Shown: positions 1 to 7,509 of the stretch, piece after piece
Numbering within the stretch: position 1 is the first letter of the stretch
Layout: each line of letters opens with the position of its first letter
NCBI GenBank assembly: GCA_964467635.1
Contig: CAYXRN010000077.1
Coordinates: forward strand, 1 to 16,474
Reading direction: 5' to 3'
DNA: 16,474 bases
Source: FW021-bin31 sp964467635
Lineage (GTDB): Bacteria; Bacteroidota; Bacteroidia; Chitinophagales; Chitinophagaceae
Position numbers and translations under genes: made by a program
The notes under the pieces: model-generated
Databases searched by the model: none
The model's input: only the letters and a program-made list of their open reading frames with translations
Told to the model about the DNA's origin: nothing

Positions 1-4
1 AATT

Positions 5-17
5 TCCGTAACTTTAC
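5..17 (+). promoter_or_regulatory. Possible Bacteroidota -7 promoter element
   Basis: The bases CCGTAACTTTAC (7-17 region) match the Bacteroidota primary sigma factor -7 consensus TAnnTTTG except for the last base. The box lies only about five bases before the GTG at 21, so transcription would begin at or very near the start codon. The matching -33 element would lie outside the window and cannot be checked. The match is short and may be chance. Confidence 0.35.
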
Positions 18-20
18 GAT

Positions 21-548
21 GTGAAGAATCGGAAAGAAATAGAATTAGACTTTATCGTAGATGAATTGACAAATTCAATCCGGAATACTATTTCCGGCGA
101 TAGCTTTCCGACTGAAGTAGGGAGGTTTACGCACAGTGACTGTAAACAGACAACAAAGAAAAATGGCTGGAATTTTAATTGGAAATCTGAACTTGGTAAT
201 GATGTCAAAGAAGTCTATAAACTGACCATCGTGGGGAATACGGATATTATCCAGGGGCTTTTGAGCATTCATAGAGAAACGGATCACATTTTTATGGATC
301 TTCTTGAAAATGCACCTTTCAATATTGGTAAAAGCAAACTTTATGAGGGTGTAGCCGGAAACCTTGTAGCATTTGCCTGCAAGCTTTCTTTTCAATTTGG
401 ATTTGAGGGTTTCGTCGCATTTACAGCAAAAACGAGGCTGATAAAACATTATGAGGAAGCATTAGGAGCTTTTCACTTCGGATATAAAAGAATGATCATT
501 CCAACGCATTCAGCCAGAAATTTAGTAGATAAATACTTTAAAACTTAA
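21..548 (+). CDS. GNAT-fold acetyltransferase-like protein, first gene of a two-gene unit
   Basis: This 175-residue soluble protein has no signal peptide. The C-terminal half has the layout of a GNAT acetyltransferase. A glycine-containing loop GVAGN (110-114) stands where the acetyl-CoA pyrophosphate loop would be, followed by a helix (LVAFACKLSFQ), a strand (GFVAFTAK, 130-137) and a helix ending YEEALGA (144-150), which resembles the YekLGF segment of GNATs. The canonical Q/R-x-x-G-x-G/A motif is diverged, so activity is uncertain. I recognise the protein as a conserved Bacteroidota hypothetical with an IELDFIVDELTNSI-type N terminus. The start is GTG at 21: an in-frame TAA at 9-11 rules out anything further upstream, and the N terminus fits the remembered family. 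A small basic protein starts 5 bases after its stop, so the two are probably cotranscribed. The fold call is from motif reading only. Confidence 0.75.
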   Translation: MKNRKEIELDFIVDELTNSIRNTISGDSFPTEVGRFTHSDCKQTTKKNGWNFNWKSELGNDVKEVYKLTIVGNTDIIQGLLSIHRETDHIFMDLLENAPFNIGKSKLYEGVAGNLVAFACKLSFQFGFEGFVAFTAKTRLIKHYEEALGAFHFGYKRMIIPTHSARNLVDKYFKT

Positions 549-553
549 AGGCT

Positions 554-730
554 ATGGGATTTATAAGAGAACCAAAGGGTGTAGATTTTGTGATAGAAAG
601 CGAACCCCTGACTGACAAGGAAAGGCAAGAAATAAGCAAATTTATTGCCGAATACAAGGCGAAGCACAAAAGGCGAAATTCCTCTAAGCGAGGAATAAAA
701 AAGCGGCAGGAAAGAAGTTCGAATCTATAA
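554..730 (+). CDS. Small basic protein paired with the GNAT-like gene
   Basis: This 58-residue protein begins with ATG at 554 and ends with TAA at 730. It starts MGFIREPKGVDFVIESEPLT, continues with a predicted amphipathic helix (DKERQEISKFIAEYKAKH), and ends in a strongly basic tail rich in K and R (38-54). Short proteins starting with a xxxIKEPKGVDFVI-like stretch are familiar to me as companions of this GNAT-like family in Bacteroidota, where they follow it directly. The 5-base gap to the preceding stop suggests translational coupling. The role is unknown. The basic tail could contact nucleic acid or the partner, which would fit an antitoxin or regulator, but nothing in the sequence proves this. 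The alternative is a chance ORF, made less likely by its tight spacing and family resemblance. Confidence 0.65.
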   Translation: MGFIREPKGVDFVIESEPLTDKERQEISKFIAEYKAKHKRRNSSKRGIKKRQERSSNL

Positions 731-1123
731 TTATTATAGAAGGCTAATCTGTTTTCCATGCGTCCGGCAATTCCGGGCAGGCTGTATGTGCGATTTTATG
801 GTGGACAATTTCAATATACAGATTAATCCAAAAAAATCCTGTAAGGCTGCTTCGAGATTTTTTACTTTATGGCTGTTGGTTGTGTGAAGTTGTTCGGTTA
901 GCTCACTTATTTTCTTCTAAATAGTATTGATTTTTTTATCAATTCTTCTACCAGTACTCAATCAATATTAAAGCTCTATACACAAAATAAAATGTATAGA
1001 ACGTTAATATGGCATAACGAATACAAAATCTGACAAAATATTCTTTCCAACCAAAGTTTCGGAATTGAAAACGATAACATTATATTGACCTTTTTAGTCT
1101 GTATGTAGTAATTGAAAAGTCAT
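731..1123. other. AT-rich spacer between convergent units, no gene
   Basis: This stretch separates the rightward pair (ending at 730) from the leftward operon (ending at 1124). No reading frame in it looks like a protein. It holds two weak inverted repeats, ATTGAT/ATCAAT (926-931 and 938-943) around a T run, and TCTATAC/GTATAGA (975-981 and 994-1000). A convincing GC-rich intrinsic terminator for either unit is not visible. Confidence 0.6.
975..1000. repeat. Seven-base inverted repeat
   Basis: TCTATAC at 975-981 is the exact reverse complement of GTATAGA at 994-1000, separated by 12 A-rich bases. It could form a weak hairpin or bind a dimeric protein. There is no adjoining T run of note, and its role is unknown. 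Confidence 0.3.
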
Positions 1124-1471
1124 TTAGTCATTTACGTTTAACAAATCACTCGTTTGATCACCAGGAGTCTCCCGAAAGAAAATCATACTGCCTTCCGTTC
1201 TGTCAAAGGAAGGCTCGTAGGTGATGTACCCATATTCAGCCAATTCCTTTATGCGTTTATGGTAAGTACCGGGTGCGGATATCTTGGCTATCTTCATGAT
1301 ATCCCGGCTGAAAGCATAGACGGGACTTCTAAACCCCTGCGCTCTCCAATAGCTAATTAATGCCACATAGATACCGATATGGGTGATACTAATGCGGTAA
1401 TCCTCCTTAATTGCCGAAAAAAAATCAGCAATGAGGGCCGTTTCTTCCAACTTATCCGCTCTTCCGTTCAT
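1124..1471 (-). CDS. Winged-helix-like small protein of conjugative elements
   Basis: This is a 115-residue soluble protein and the last gene of the leftward operon, starting 50 bases after the DUF3945-like gene. Residues about 13-45 (ADFFSAIKEDYRISITHIGIYVALISYW) and 50-85 (GFRSPVYAFSRDIMKIAKISAPGTYHKRIKELAEYGYI) read as a helical segment followed by a helix-turn-helix with a YEPS strand or wing at 85-89. The motif AKIS..TYHKRIKELxEYGYI is familiar from small hypothetical proteins carried on Bacteroidota conjugative transposons, and resembles replication-initiator or GntR-like winged helices. A DNA-binding or regulatory role is inferred. The acidic C terminus (about 100-115) shows no motif. 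Confidence 0.7.
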   Translation of the reverse strand: MNGRADKLEETALIADFFSAIKEDYRISITHIGIYVALISYWRAQGFRSPVYAFSRDIMKIAKISAPGTYHKRIKELAEYGYITYEPSFDRTEGSMIFFRETPGDQTSDLLNVND

Positions 1472-1521
1472 GGATGCCCCCTTTTCTTCATTCCCTGTGG
1501 ATCCATATCACAGCTTTCACA

Positions 1522-2331
1522 CTAAGCTATTTTATTTGCTTTCCGCTTACTTTTTTTCTTTGTTTTTTGAAGGATCTCTCCTTCGCTTTCGCCTGCAACT
1601 TGTTGTTCTTTTTTTGTCCCGCTTTTGACTTTTTGGCTTTGTCCCACAGCATGTTGTTCTTTTTCAGGTTGCCTGATATACAGCCGCCGCATATAACCAT
1701 CATAAATATTAAGGGTTTTAAACTTTGGATTGGCTTCGATAAAGCATTTTTGTCTGTTTCCCTCCTGAAGGACAGTGGCGGACTGCCTGTTACCCTTTTT
1801 CAGGGAGGCCAGCAGGTACATCTTTTGTGCTTCCTCCTTCAGTTCTTCTATCGGATGACGGGAAAGTACTTTTTCCAAATCATAACCATAATGCTGATGG
1901 TACTGGTTAAACTTATGGTTCCCGTTAGGGGTCCTTCGTCCAAAATCCATCTGTATCCATGCATTATATTGCTGCCCGGCCTTGTTGGTCAAGTCCTTAT
2001 TTACCGCCCGGCCGCTCATCAGGTTGTAGGCTTCCTTCATGGTGAAGGTATTATCCTTGTTGATGTAAAAAGTTTGTTTCAGCACCTCCGGCTCATATTC
2101 TTTTTTGAGCTTCATTTGATAGGCATTGAAAAAATAAAGATCACGCTGGGCGGACTTTTTAAAATACAATGCAGTGGTAACGGCATCTTTTCCAAAACTG
2201 TTCTCGTGGGTCAGCGTAAACGCGGGCTGCTGTTTTGCGATTTGTTCTCCTAACATGGCTGCCAGCCCTTCTCCAAAGCCGGTATACTTTACCTGATCTC
2301 GCAGGAACTCAAAATTTTTCTGGTTCATCAT
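1522..2331 (-). CDS. DUF3945-like protein of conjugative elements
   Basis: This 269-residue soluble protein has no signal peptide or membrane segment. Two blocks resemble the Bacteroidota DUF3945/DUF4099 family: SGRAVNKDLTNKAGQQYNAW (106-125) followed by IQMDF, and GNRQSATVLQEGNRQKCFIE (180-199) followed by the ANPKFKTLNIYDG segment. The tail (about 218-269) is low in complexity and very basic at its end (KTKKKSKRKANK), as often seen in nucleic-acid binding proteins. Its function is unknown. These proteins are repeatedly found on mobile elements of the phylum, sometimes fused to topoisomerase or helicase-like modules, which are not present here. It starts 48 bases after the traN stop and probably belongs to the same transcript. 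Confidence 0.7.
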   Translation of the reverse strand: MMNQKNFEFLRDQVKYTGFGEGLAAMLGEQIAKQQPAFTLTHENSFGKDAVTTALYFKKSAQRDLYFFNAYQMKLKKEYEPEVLKQTFYINKDNTFTMKEAYNLMSGRAVNKDLTNKAGQQYNAWIQMDFGRRTPNGNHKFNQYHQHYGYDLEKVLSRHPIEELKEEAQKMYLLASLKKGNRQSATVLQEGNRQKCFIEANPKFKTLNIYDGYMRRLYIRQPEKEQHAVGQSQKVKSGTKKEQQVAGESEGEILQKTKKKSKRKANKIA

Positions 2332-2379
2332 TTAAATTTTTATTTTTCGATACGGTGGTTACAACAAATGCCTAAAGCG

Positions 2380-3237
2380 TCATTCAATGCGCTCCATCAA
2401 CCGGACCAGTTTCTTGTTGCTGATGTCCAGCTCCAGCTGCCTTCCGCCATTTTGCTCAGAAAGCTGTATAACAAAATACTTCTTATCGGGAATCGTGAAT
2501 TTAGGCAGAGCCACTACAAGTATATGTTTCATACTACCTTTAATGGTTTTTGTATCGTTATAGATAAATAAGGGATTCACCTCAATTTCCTGTGACGCGG
2601 TTCTCTTGACTTTTCTTTTATCCCGGATAAAAAAACGCAACCGACCGATGGTATAATTGATAGCAGACCGGTTTTCTATCTTTAGTCGGTAATACATCAC
2701 CTCCCCATGGATAAAAAGGCCCGTCAGCCGCAAATCCATATCCTGCTTTTTATCATGTCCTCCGCGTACTGTTTCTCTCCGCCCATAAGCCATTTTCGCA
2801 TAGGTGGTTATCTCCGCGGCGTTTTTGCCGGATGGAAAGAAAATAGCGGAAGTTTCCTTTGACTTCTTATCCGGCTTTCCTTTAAACTTCAGGTTTAATA
2901 CGGCCGGATGTTCCACATAACGGACCAAAAAGGAATAAAGTTTCCCATCAGCGGTGATCACGGTTAAGTTGGTTTCCGGGAAACCGTGACGCCCGGCCTT
3001 CACCTGCAATACATTCTTGGTGCCTTTGGCTTTTTGAGCCAGCACCGCTTTGCTTCCCCGGTCCACACTGATGATGGCATAGGGAAAAACAAGGTGCGTC
3101 GTTTTTTCATAAGTAATGGCCAAAGAATAAGGTTCAATGACCTGAGGTCCAACGCCTTTGGTCCCCTGGGCAAACACACCTGCAAAGAATAATAAAAATA
3201 CCCCCGTTCCTAAAACTGCGCCAATCGTTTTCATCAT
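2380..3237 (-). CDS. traN: Conjugative transposon protein TraN (VirB9-like)
   Basis: This 285-residue secreted protein has a signal peptide at 1-24 (MMKTIGAVLGTGVFLLFFAG, cut near VFAQ). The mature part fits the TraN/DUF4138 family. It has an N-terminal beta-rich region with YEKTTHLVFPYAIISVDRGS (43-62), an NLTVITADGKLYSFLVRY segment (90-107), a linker with charged residues (117-160), and a C-terminal beta domain (about 165-285) with LTGLFIHGEVMYYRLKIENR (171-190) and the GRLRFFIRDKRKVKRTASQE stretch (198-217). The family is regarded as the Bacteroidota counterpart of VirB9, which forms the outer-membrane ring with TraM. It starts 37 bases after traM, in the expected TraM-TraN order. Confidence 0.9.
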   Translation of the reverse strand: MMKTIGAVLGTGVFLLFFAGVFAQGTKGVGPQVIEPYSLAITYEKTTHLVFPYAIISVDRGSKAVLAQKAKGTKNVLQVKAGRHGFPETNLTVITADGKLYSFLVRYVEHPAVLNLKFKGKPDKKSKETSAIFFPSGKNAAEITTYAKMAYGRRETVRGGHDKKQDMDLRLTGLFIHGEVMYYRLKIENRSAINYTIGRLRFFIRDKRKVKRTASQEIEVNPLFIYNDTKTIKGSMKHILVVALPKFTIPDKKYFVIQLSEQNGGRQLELDISNKKLVRLMERIE

Positions 3238-3274
3238 ATTATTTTTTATTCATTTACGCTTACTCCCCTATCTC

Positions 3275-4552
3275 CTATTGTCTTTTATTTTTGAGCAATA
3301 CCTCGTAACCGGCTTTAACGGTTACCTTTACCAGCTTTATTTTTTGATGAATCAAGTCCTTTACCGTCGCTATGCCCGCGCCGGCCGCCTGCGCGCTTAA
3401 AGAAGGGTTGAGTGCCGTCAGCCCCAGCCCCTGTATGGCGCTACCGGCTGATCGCTTAGCCACCTTCCGGGTAAGGGCGCCCGGCACATAAATCCCTTTC
3501 ATGCCGTCCAGGTCATATACCGCCAGGGAAACAGGAAACAGCGACCGCTTATACCGGATGCTTTTAATCTCAATATGCAGGCGTTCGCCTGCAAGCGAAG
3601 CCTTTCCAAAAACAAAATGTCCTTTGGGAATCAAGACACCATTGATATAGATGTCATCCTTAAGCCTCAGCTTTACGGTCGAGCCATTGATCAGTTCCTG
3701 TGTCTCGTGCACAACGGCCCGGATGGCGTTTGGCTGCCGGTCCGCATTACCAGGTCCGTCCAGCGAATAAAAGTGGTTTTCTATTTTAACATCCTGCCCT
3801 TTATGAAATCCTGTTCCCAATACAGAAACCGGCACCTGGTCCTTTTGTGCGACTACCACGAACACCTGTCCCCGCTTCGCGCGCGATCTCGACTTTAGCC
3901 TTTCCGCCGTCCGTTCAGGATGTTGAATGGCGATGATCTTCTCCAGCATGTCATTCAGTTGTCGCATTTCAGGGTCTTTTCCCGTCGGCTGCCCCATTGT
4001 TCGCATCATATGTTCCAGCCGATCGATATCCGAAGCGGATACCATGGTGCTGTTCCCGGTGAAAGCCATCGAATCCACTTGAGGGGCTTCTGGAACAATT
4101 ACCGGTTTATCGAGTAGGGAATCCAATTGTCCGAGCTTCTTATAGATCCTGGTGACATTGGGATTTTGGTATTTATCCCGGTATAAAATCCCACCCCTTT
4201 GTTTATCAGAAGATAAACTGTCCTTTTTATCAACTTCAGCAACATCAGGCAACAGCGCAGATGCATTTCCGGCATAATAGGGATCGTTTTTTATCTGCTT
4301 CCGCCTTCTGCTGGAATCCATTTTTGCCAACCGGTAGTAACTCAGTTTATCAAGTCCTTTGTTTTCCAAAAGGGGATCGGGCAGGTCCACATTTAACGTC
4401 TGCTGCTGTTCATTGGAAGGACTTCCTGCCGCCTTCCCTCCGCCCAGCGCCCAAAAAATAAGTGTAACAAAAGGCAGTATAAGTAACGGCAGTACCATAA
4501 AAAATTTACGCTGCCGTAAAAACCGTTCCGATCGAATTTTTCGCCTGTCCAT
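3275..4552 (-). CDS. traM: Conjugative transposon protein TraM (VirB10-like)
   Basis: This 425-residue protein is anchored by one N-terminal membrane segment (about 17-36) after a short basic cytoplasmic tail. The middle (40-225) is a polar, partly charged linker thought to cross the periplasm, ending in basic KSRSRAKRG (220-228). The C-terminal domain (about 240-425) has the TraM motifs: FYSLDG (261-266), a segment near AIRAVVHETQELINGSTVKL (276-295), the run IYINGVLIPKGHFVFGKASL (301-320), and VSLAVYDLDGMKGIYVPGAL (341-360). This beta domain corresponds to the VirB10/TrbI family, which bridges the inner and outer membranes and is thought to sense ATPase state. Length and order (TraK, TraL-like, TraM, TraN) are as in CTnDOT-type operons. 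It starts just after the TraL-like stop. Confidence 0.93.
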   Translation of the reverse strand: MDRRKIRSERFLRQRKFFMVLPLLILPFVTLIFWALGGGKAAGSPSNEQQQTLNVDLPDPLLENKGLDKLSYYRLAKMDSSRRRKQIKNDPYYAGNASALLPDVAEVDKKDSLSSDKQRGGILYRDKYQNPNVTRIYKKLGQLDSLLDKPVIVPEAPQVDSMAFTGNSTMVSASDIDRLEHMMRTMGQPTGKDPEMRQLNDMLEKIIAIQHPERTAERLKSRSRAKRGQVFVVVAQKDQVPVSVLGTGFHKGQDVKIENHFYSLDGPGNADRQPNAIRAVVHETQELINGSTVKLRLKDDIYINGVLIPKGHFVFGKASLAGERLHIEIKSIRYKRSLFPVSLAVYDLDGMKGIYVPGALTRKVAKRSAGSAIQGLGLTALNPSLSAQAAGAGIATVKDLIHQKIKLVKVTVKAGYEVLLKNKRQ

Positions 4553-4555
4553 CTT

Positions 4556-4963
4556 TTATTTTTTTAATGGTAATTGATGTTGTTTTGCTAAGCCCATTAT
4601 GCTGTCCACCGGCCCGGTCCGGCGCCACTTTACGCCGTTATGCTTTTTTAGCCGCGATCCCTTTTCTGCCGGGCTGTCCAAAAAGCGGAACCGGCCGGTC
4701 TCGGTTTTCCTGCGGACCGGAGCAACTCGGGTTGTTTCTTCCTTTGCCGTGACGTGCCTGGGAACTTTCACATGGCTTATGGAAACAGAAAAATGGGATT
4801 TCTTACTGTCAAAGACGGTAAAAAGGGTATAACAGTAATACCCTCCGCCCAGCAGCAATAAACCAAGCAACAGTACCTTTTTCCCGGCAACAGATACCCC
4901 TTCGCTCTTTTTCCCGATCCAGGCAGCCAGCCTTTTCATGTAGTTCGTATACCCGGAGATCAT
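4556..4963 (-). CDS. traL: TraL-like small inner-membrane protein
   Basis: This is a 135-residue protein between traK and traM, where TraL (DUF3989) lies in CTnDOT-type operons. It has a short basic N terminus, one strong membrane segment (about 29-50, KVLLLGLLLLGGGYYCYTLF), then a segment KKSHFSVSISHVKVPRHV (54-71) that recalls the hydrophobic-strand-then-IxxIxxPxH region seen after the membrane helix of TraL-type proteins. The remainder is basic and looks unstructured. The ATG overlaps the traK stop by 4 bases (ATGA), implying translational coupling. Identification rests on position, topology and faint motif similarity. It is longer at the C terminus than the roughly 100 residues usual for TraL, so a diverged analogue is possible. 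Confidence 0.6.
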   Translation of the reverse strand: MISGYTNYMKRLAAWIGKKSEGVSVAGKKVLLLGLLLLGGGYYCYTLFTVFDSKKSHFSVSISHVKVPRHVTAKEETTRVAPVRRKTETGRFRFLDSPAEKGSRLKKHNGVKWRRTGPVDSIMGLAKQHQLPLKK

Positions 4964-5583
4964 GGTTCATGTTTTATGACTTTGATATCTTTATTCTCAA
5001 CAATGACCCAGTTCTCGATTAAAAAACCGTGCGGGTTGTGATCACTTCGGGAAACCGTCCGCAAAGAACCCGCTGTGATGAGACTTCTTACCGCGGTGCT
5101 GGTCGTACGTATCAGGCGTTCGGTAGCGTAACAGGTAAACGCATAGGGATATGCAGAAACGTCTACCTTGACACTATCGATGTGGATGCGCTGACTGATG
5201 TTACCGGATATGATCCCTGTATAATAGCCACTTTCCCTGAGGTTGTCGTATTGCTGTTTGGCGCTGCCGTCGGCCAGATAGAGCGCTTTGGTGATGTGGC
5301 TTTTGATCACGTTCTCATCCGGGTCCAGCGTAAAAAAATATTTATGAAAAACCCGGACATGGTCCCGCGCCTCTACCGGTATGTTTTCCTGTCTGGCTGA
5401 GGAGACCCCCTCCAATATCTTTCCATTGGCCAGAATATACACCCGGTTTTGAGCGCGGGAAACCAGGCTAAAACTTTTGTACAGCGCAAAGCAACTGATG
5501 AGGATACAACCTGTAATCACAATCAATGTAAAGCTGCGTACATGCCTGAAAGCCGTATCTATATTTTTCATTTTTTTGAACAT
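4960..5583 (-). CDS. traK: Conjugative transposon protein TraK (VirB8-like)
   Basis: This 207-residue bitopic inner-membrane protein has a cytoplasmic N terminus with the family signature NIDTAFRHVRSFTLIV (7-22), a membrane helix (about 18-38), then a periplasmic domain. Conserved TraK stretches are visible: RVYILANGK (47-55), PVEARDHVRVFHKYFFTLDP (69-88), the SGYYTGIISGNISQRIHIDS run (118-137), and NPHGFLIENWVIVENKD (183-199). TraK is considered the VirB8-like assembly factor of MPF_B systems. An alternative start at Met5 is possible, since many homologues begin close to the NID motif. It follows traJ by 41 bases and ends in an ATGA overlap with the next gene. Confidence 0.92.
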   Translation of the reverse strand: MFKKMKNIDTAFRHVRSFTLIVITGCILISCFALYKSFSLVSRAQNRVYILANGKILEGVSSARQENIPVEARDHVRVFHKYFFTLDPDENVIKSHITKALYLADGSAKQQYDNLRESGYYTGIISGNISQRIHIDSVKVDVSAYPYAFTCYATERLIRTTSTAVRSLITAGSLRTVSRSDHNPHGFLIENWVIVENKDIKVIKHEP

Positions 5584-5624
5584 ACCGGTATTTATTCATG
5601 CTTGAGTTTCCGTTTATTCGCTCG

Positions 5625-6833
5625 CTAGCCGTTCCCCTTTAATTTGTTCCCCATATAGTGGGTCCCTTCGCTGTTAAAATTTCCTGCAGTGCTGTGGCCG
5701 GACGTACCACCTTTCATAGCCGCTCCCGCTGCGGCAGCCGCCACCCCGGCTCCTCCTGCGGCCAGTCCGGCCGCCCGGCCGGACGTACTGTTAAAGACAC
5801 TGGTTACCTTTCTGCCCAGGGCGCCGCCACCCCCCGCGTGGACAATATAATTGGCCACGGAAGGCACCGTGAAATAACCGGCGATACCGATGATCAGGAA
5901 AACAAGGTAGGCCACGTCTGTAGAGCTGAAAAACGTATTGCCGTAATCGACCACCTGCCCGATATCAATTTTTAGCATCTTCTCCTGTATGGTTCCGATG
6001 ATTGCGCCAAAGATGTTGGCCACCGGCAGCCAGAGAAAAATGTTGATATACCGGGCGATCCATATTTTCAGCGTATGCTGAAACCCGTCAAAAACAGCGA
6101 GGCCAAAGACAAGCGGTCCCAATACGGACAACACCACCAACTGGAAGGTCCTCAGGGTGTCAATACACAGCGCCGCCGCCTGAAACAAAACCTGCAGGAC
6201 CTGGCTCATCCATTCTTTCACGGAATTCTTAAATTTATAGGAGGCCTTGGCCATGGCGAATTTGATGTCATTACCTATGCCTTCAAGGAACCCTTCTTTG
6301 GAAGGGTCTGCATTGTCGTGGGTATATTTATACCACCGGTCCCTGTTCCCGTCGCCAGTCACCCCGACATACATTTTCCAGGGGTCGGACGCTTTGATGG
6401 CTGCTTGTTTTTCTTTGAGCAACACTTTGATGGCCTTATCGGACCCGTCTACCATAGCCGCAGTCGCCGTTACGGTAGGCTTCATGATGGTGTTGATCAG
6501 CCCTAAAACCGATGGAAAAATCAGTATACAGAATCCGATGGCAAAAGGCCTTAACAGCGGATAAAAGTCTATGGGTTCCGCAGCAGCCAGGTGACGCCAT
6601 ACCCTGGAACCTATGTACCATAGAGTGGCAAACCCGGCGATGCCCTGCCCTACAGTGATCAGGTCACTGCATAACGGCATCATCTCCTGATACAGTTGTT
6701 CCAATACCCCATGCAGGCCCGCCATGTCCGCCGCGACACCCTGCCCATAGCCAGCGGATGGCAGCAGTAAAGCCATCCATAAACCGCCTGCCACCGCTAT
6801 TCTTTTCCCTATTTTCCGCTTTACCATTTTCAC
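5625..6833 (-). CDS. traJ: Conjugative transposon protein TraJ (VirB6-like)
   Basis: This 402-residue polytopic inner-membrane protein has a signal-like N terminus at 1-31 (cut near AGYGQG). Membrane segments are visible at about 53-75, 95-115, 208-225, 230-250, 262-285 and 307-328. Family features include the LYQEMMPLCSDLITVGQGIA region (47-66), PIDFYPLLRPFAIGFCI (87-103), and VGVTGDGNRDRWYKY (156-170). Another is LGPLVFGLAVFDGFQHTLKI (238-257), running on to WIARYINIFLWLPVANIFG. The tail (334-402) is rich in Gly and Ala and low in complexity. TraJ takes the place of VirB6 as the inner-membrane pore component. It starts 25 bases after the TerB-like gene and is followed by traK, the usual order. 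Confidence 0.92.
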   Translation of the reverse strand: MKMVKRKIGKRIAVAGGLWMALLLPSAGYGQGVAADMAGLHGVLEQLYQEMMPLCSDLITVGQGIAGFATLWYIGSRVWRHLAAAEPIDFYPLLRPFAIGFCILIFPSVLGLINTIMKPTVTATAAMVDGSDKAIKVLLKEKQAAIKASDPWKMYVGVTGDGNRDRWYKYTHDNADPSKEGFLEGIGNDIKFAMAKASYKFKNSVKEWMSQVLQVLFQAAALCIDTLRTFQLVVLSVLGPLVFGLAVFDGFQHTLKIWIARYINIFLWLPVANIFGAIIGTIQEKMLKIDIGQVVDYGNTFFSSTDVAYLVFLIIGIAGYFTVPSVANYIVHAGGGGALGRKVTSVFNSTSGRAAGLAAGGAGVAAAAAGAAMKGGTSGHSTAGNFNSEGTHYMGNKLKGNG

Positions 6834-6858
6834 GTATTATTTTTTTCTTCTGACCCAT

Positions 6859-7509
6859 TCACTTTTTTACACCATACATACTTTGCAGGGCGACGACGTC
6901 GTTATCTTCCTTTGCTCTTTGAAGCGCTAAAAGCGTGGTATGCCTGTTAAAATGGCGGAGAAACCGCAACTTCTCCTGCATGCTGGCATAAATCCGGTCA
7001 ATGGCGTCCAGGCGTTCTTTATCGTTCATGCTTAATTCTCCGGAAGTGACCACCATTAACAGCTGATCCAGGTTATCCAGGCTTTCCTTTAAGAGGTTGT
7101 CATACACCCGCCCGATATAGCTGATCTCTTCGGCCGTAAATCTCCCCTGTTGTTTAAAGCGATGAAAACTACGCTTGTACCTGCGCACTAAGATGAGCTG
7201 ATCCTGAATAATATCGGCTATCCGCCGGTACTGGCTAACCGCCGGGCTCACCTGCCGCAGGCCGTCCATAAACACTTTATGCAGGTTAAAATTTCCTGCA
7301 CTCAGTTCCTTAATGGTATTATATCCCCGGCTGATGATGGTGTATCCTTTTTTCATGTCTGAAAGGATCTGTTTAAGCTGCGTCAGTTTTTCCACGTTTA
7401 ACAGCAGTTGTTGTACTTCCACCGCCTGCGCAGCGCACCGCTTTGGTGTTATCGCCATCCCCACCCATACAAAGCAGAGGCAGGCAGTCCTTCTCAATGC
7501 CGTTCTCAT
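6859..7509 (-). CDS. Secreted TerB/TraI-like conjugation protein, third paralogue
   Basis: This 216-residue protein has a signal peptide at 1-28 (cut near KRCAAQA). The mature part is helical. Homologues in Bacteroidota tra operons are often labelled TerB-family tellurite resistance, although no tellurite role is shown. Recognisable segments are QLLLNVEKLTQLKQILSDMK (34-53) and KGYTIISRGYNTIKELSAGN (54-73), the FTAEEISYIGRVYDNLL region, DKERLDAIDRIYASMQEKLR, and the end ALQSMYGVKK. Most of these recur in the two upstream genes. The ATG overlaps the upstream stop by 4 bases (ATGA). A periplasmic accessory role in channel assembly is inferred from secretion and position before traJ. Confidence 0.8.
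   Translation of the reverse strand: MRTALRRTACLCFVWVGMAITPKRCAAQAVEVQQLLLNVEKLTQLKQILSDMKKGYTIISRGYNTIKELSAGNFNLHKVFMDGLRQVSPAVSQYRRIADIIQDQLILVRRYKRSFHRFKQQGRFTAEEISYIGRVYDNLLKESLDNLDQLLMVVTSGELSMNDKERLDAIDRIYASMQEKLRFLRHFNRHTTLLALQRAKEDNDVVALQSMYGVKK

Noticed and set aside
1474..2253. A 259-codon plus-strand frame
   Set aside because: It is antisense to the DUF3945-like gene over most of its length, is rich in Phe, Leu and Cys, and shows no family motif.
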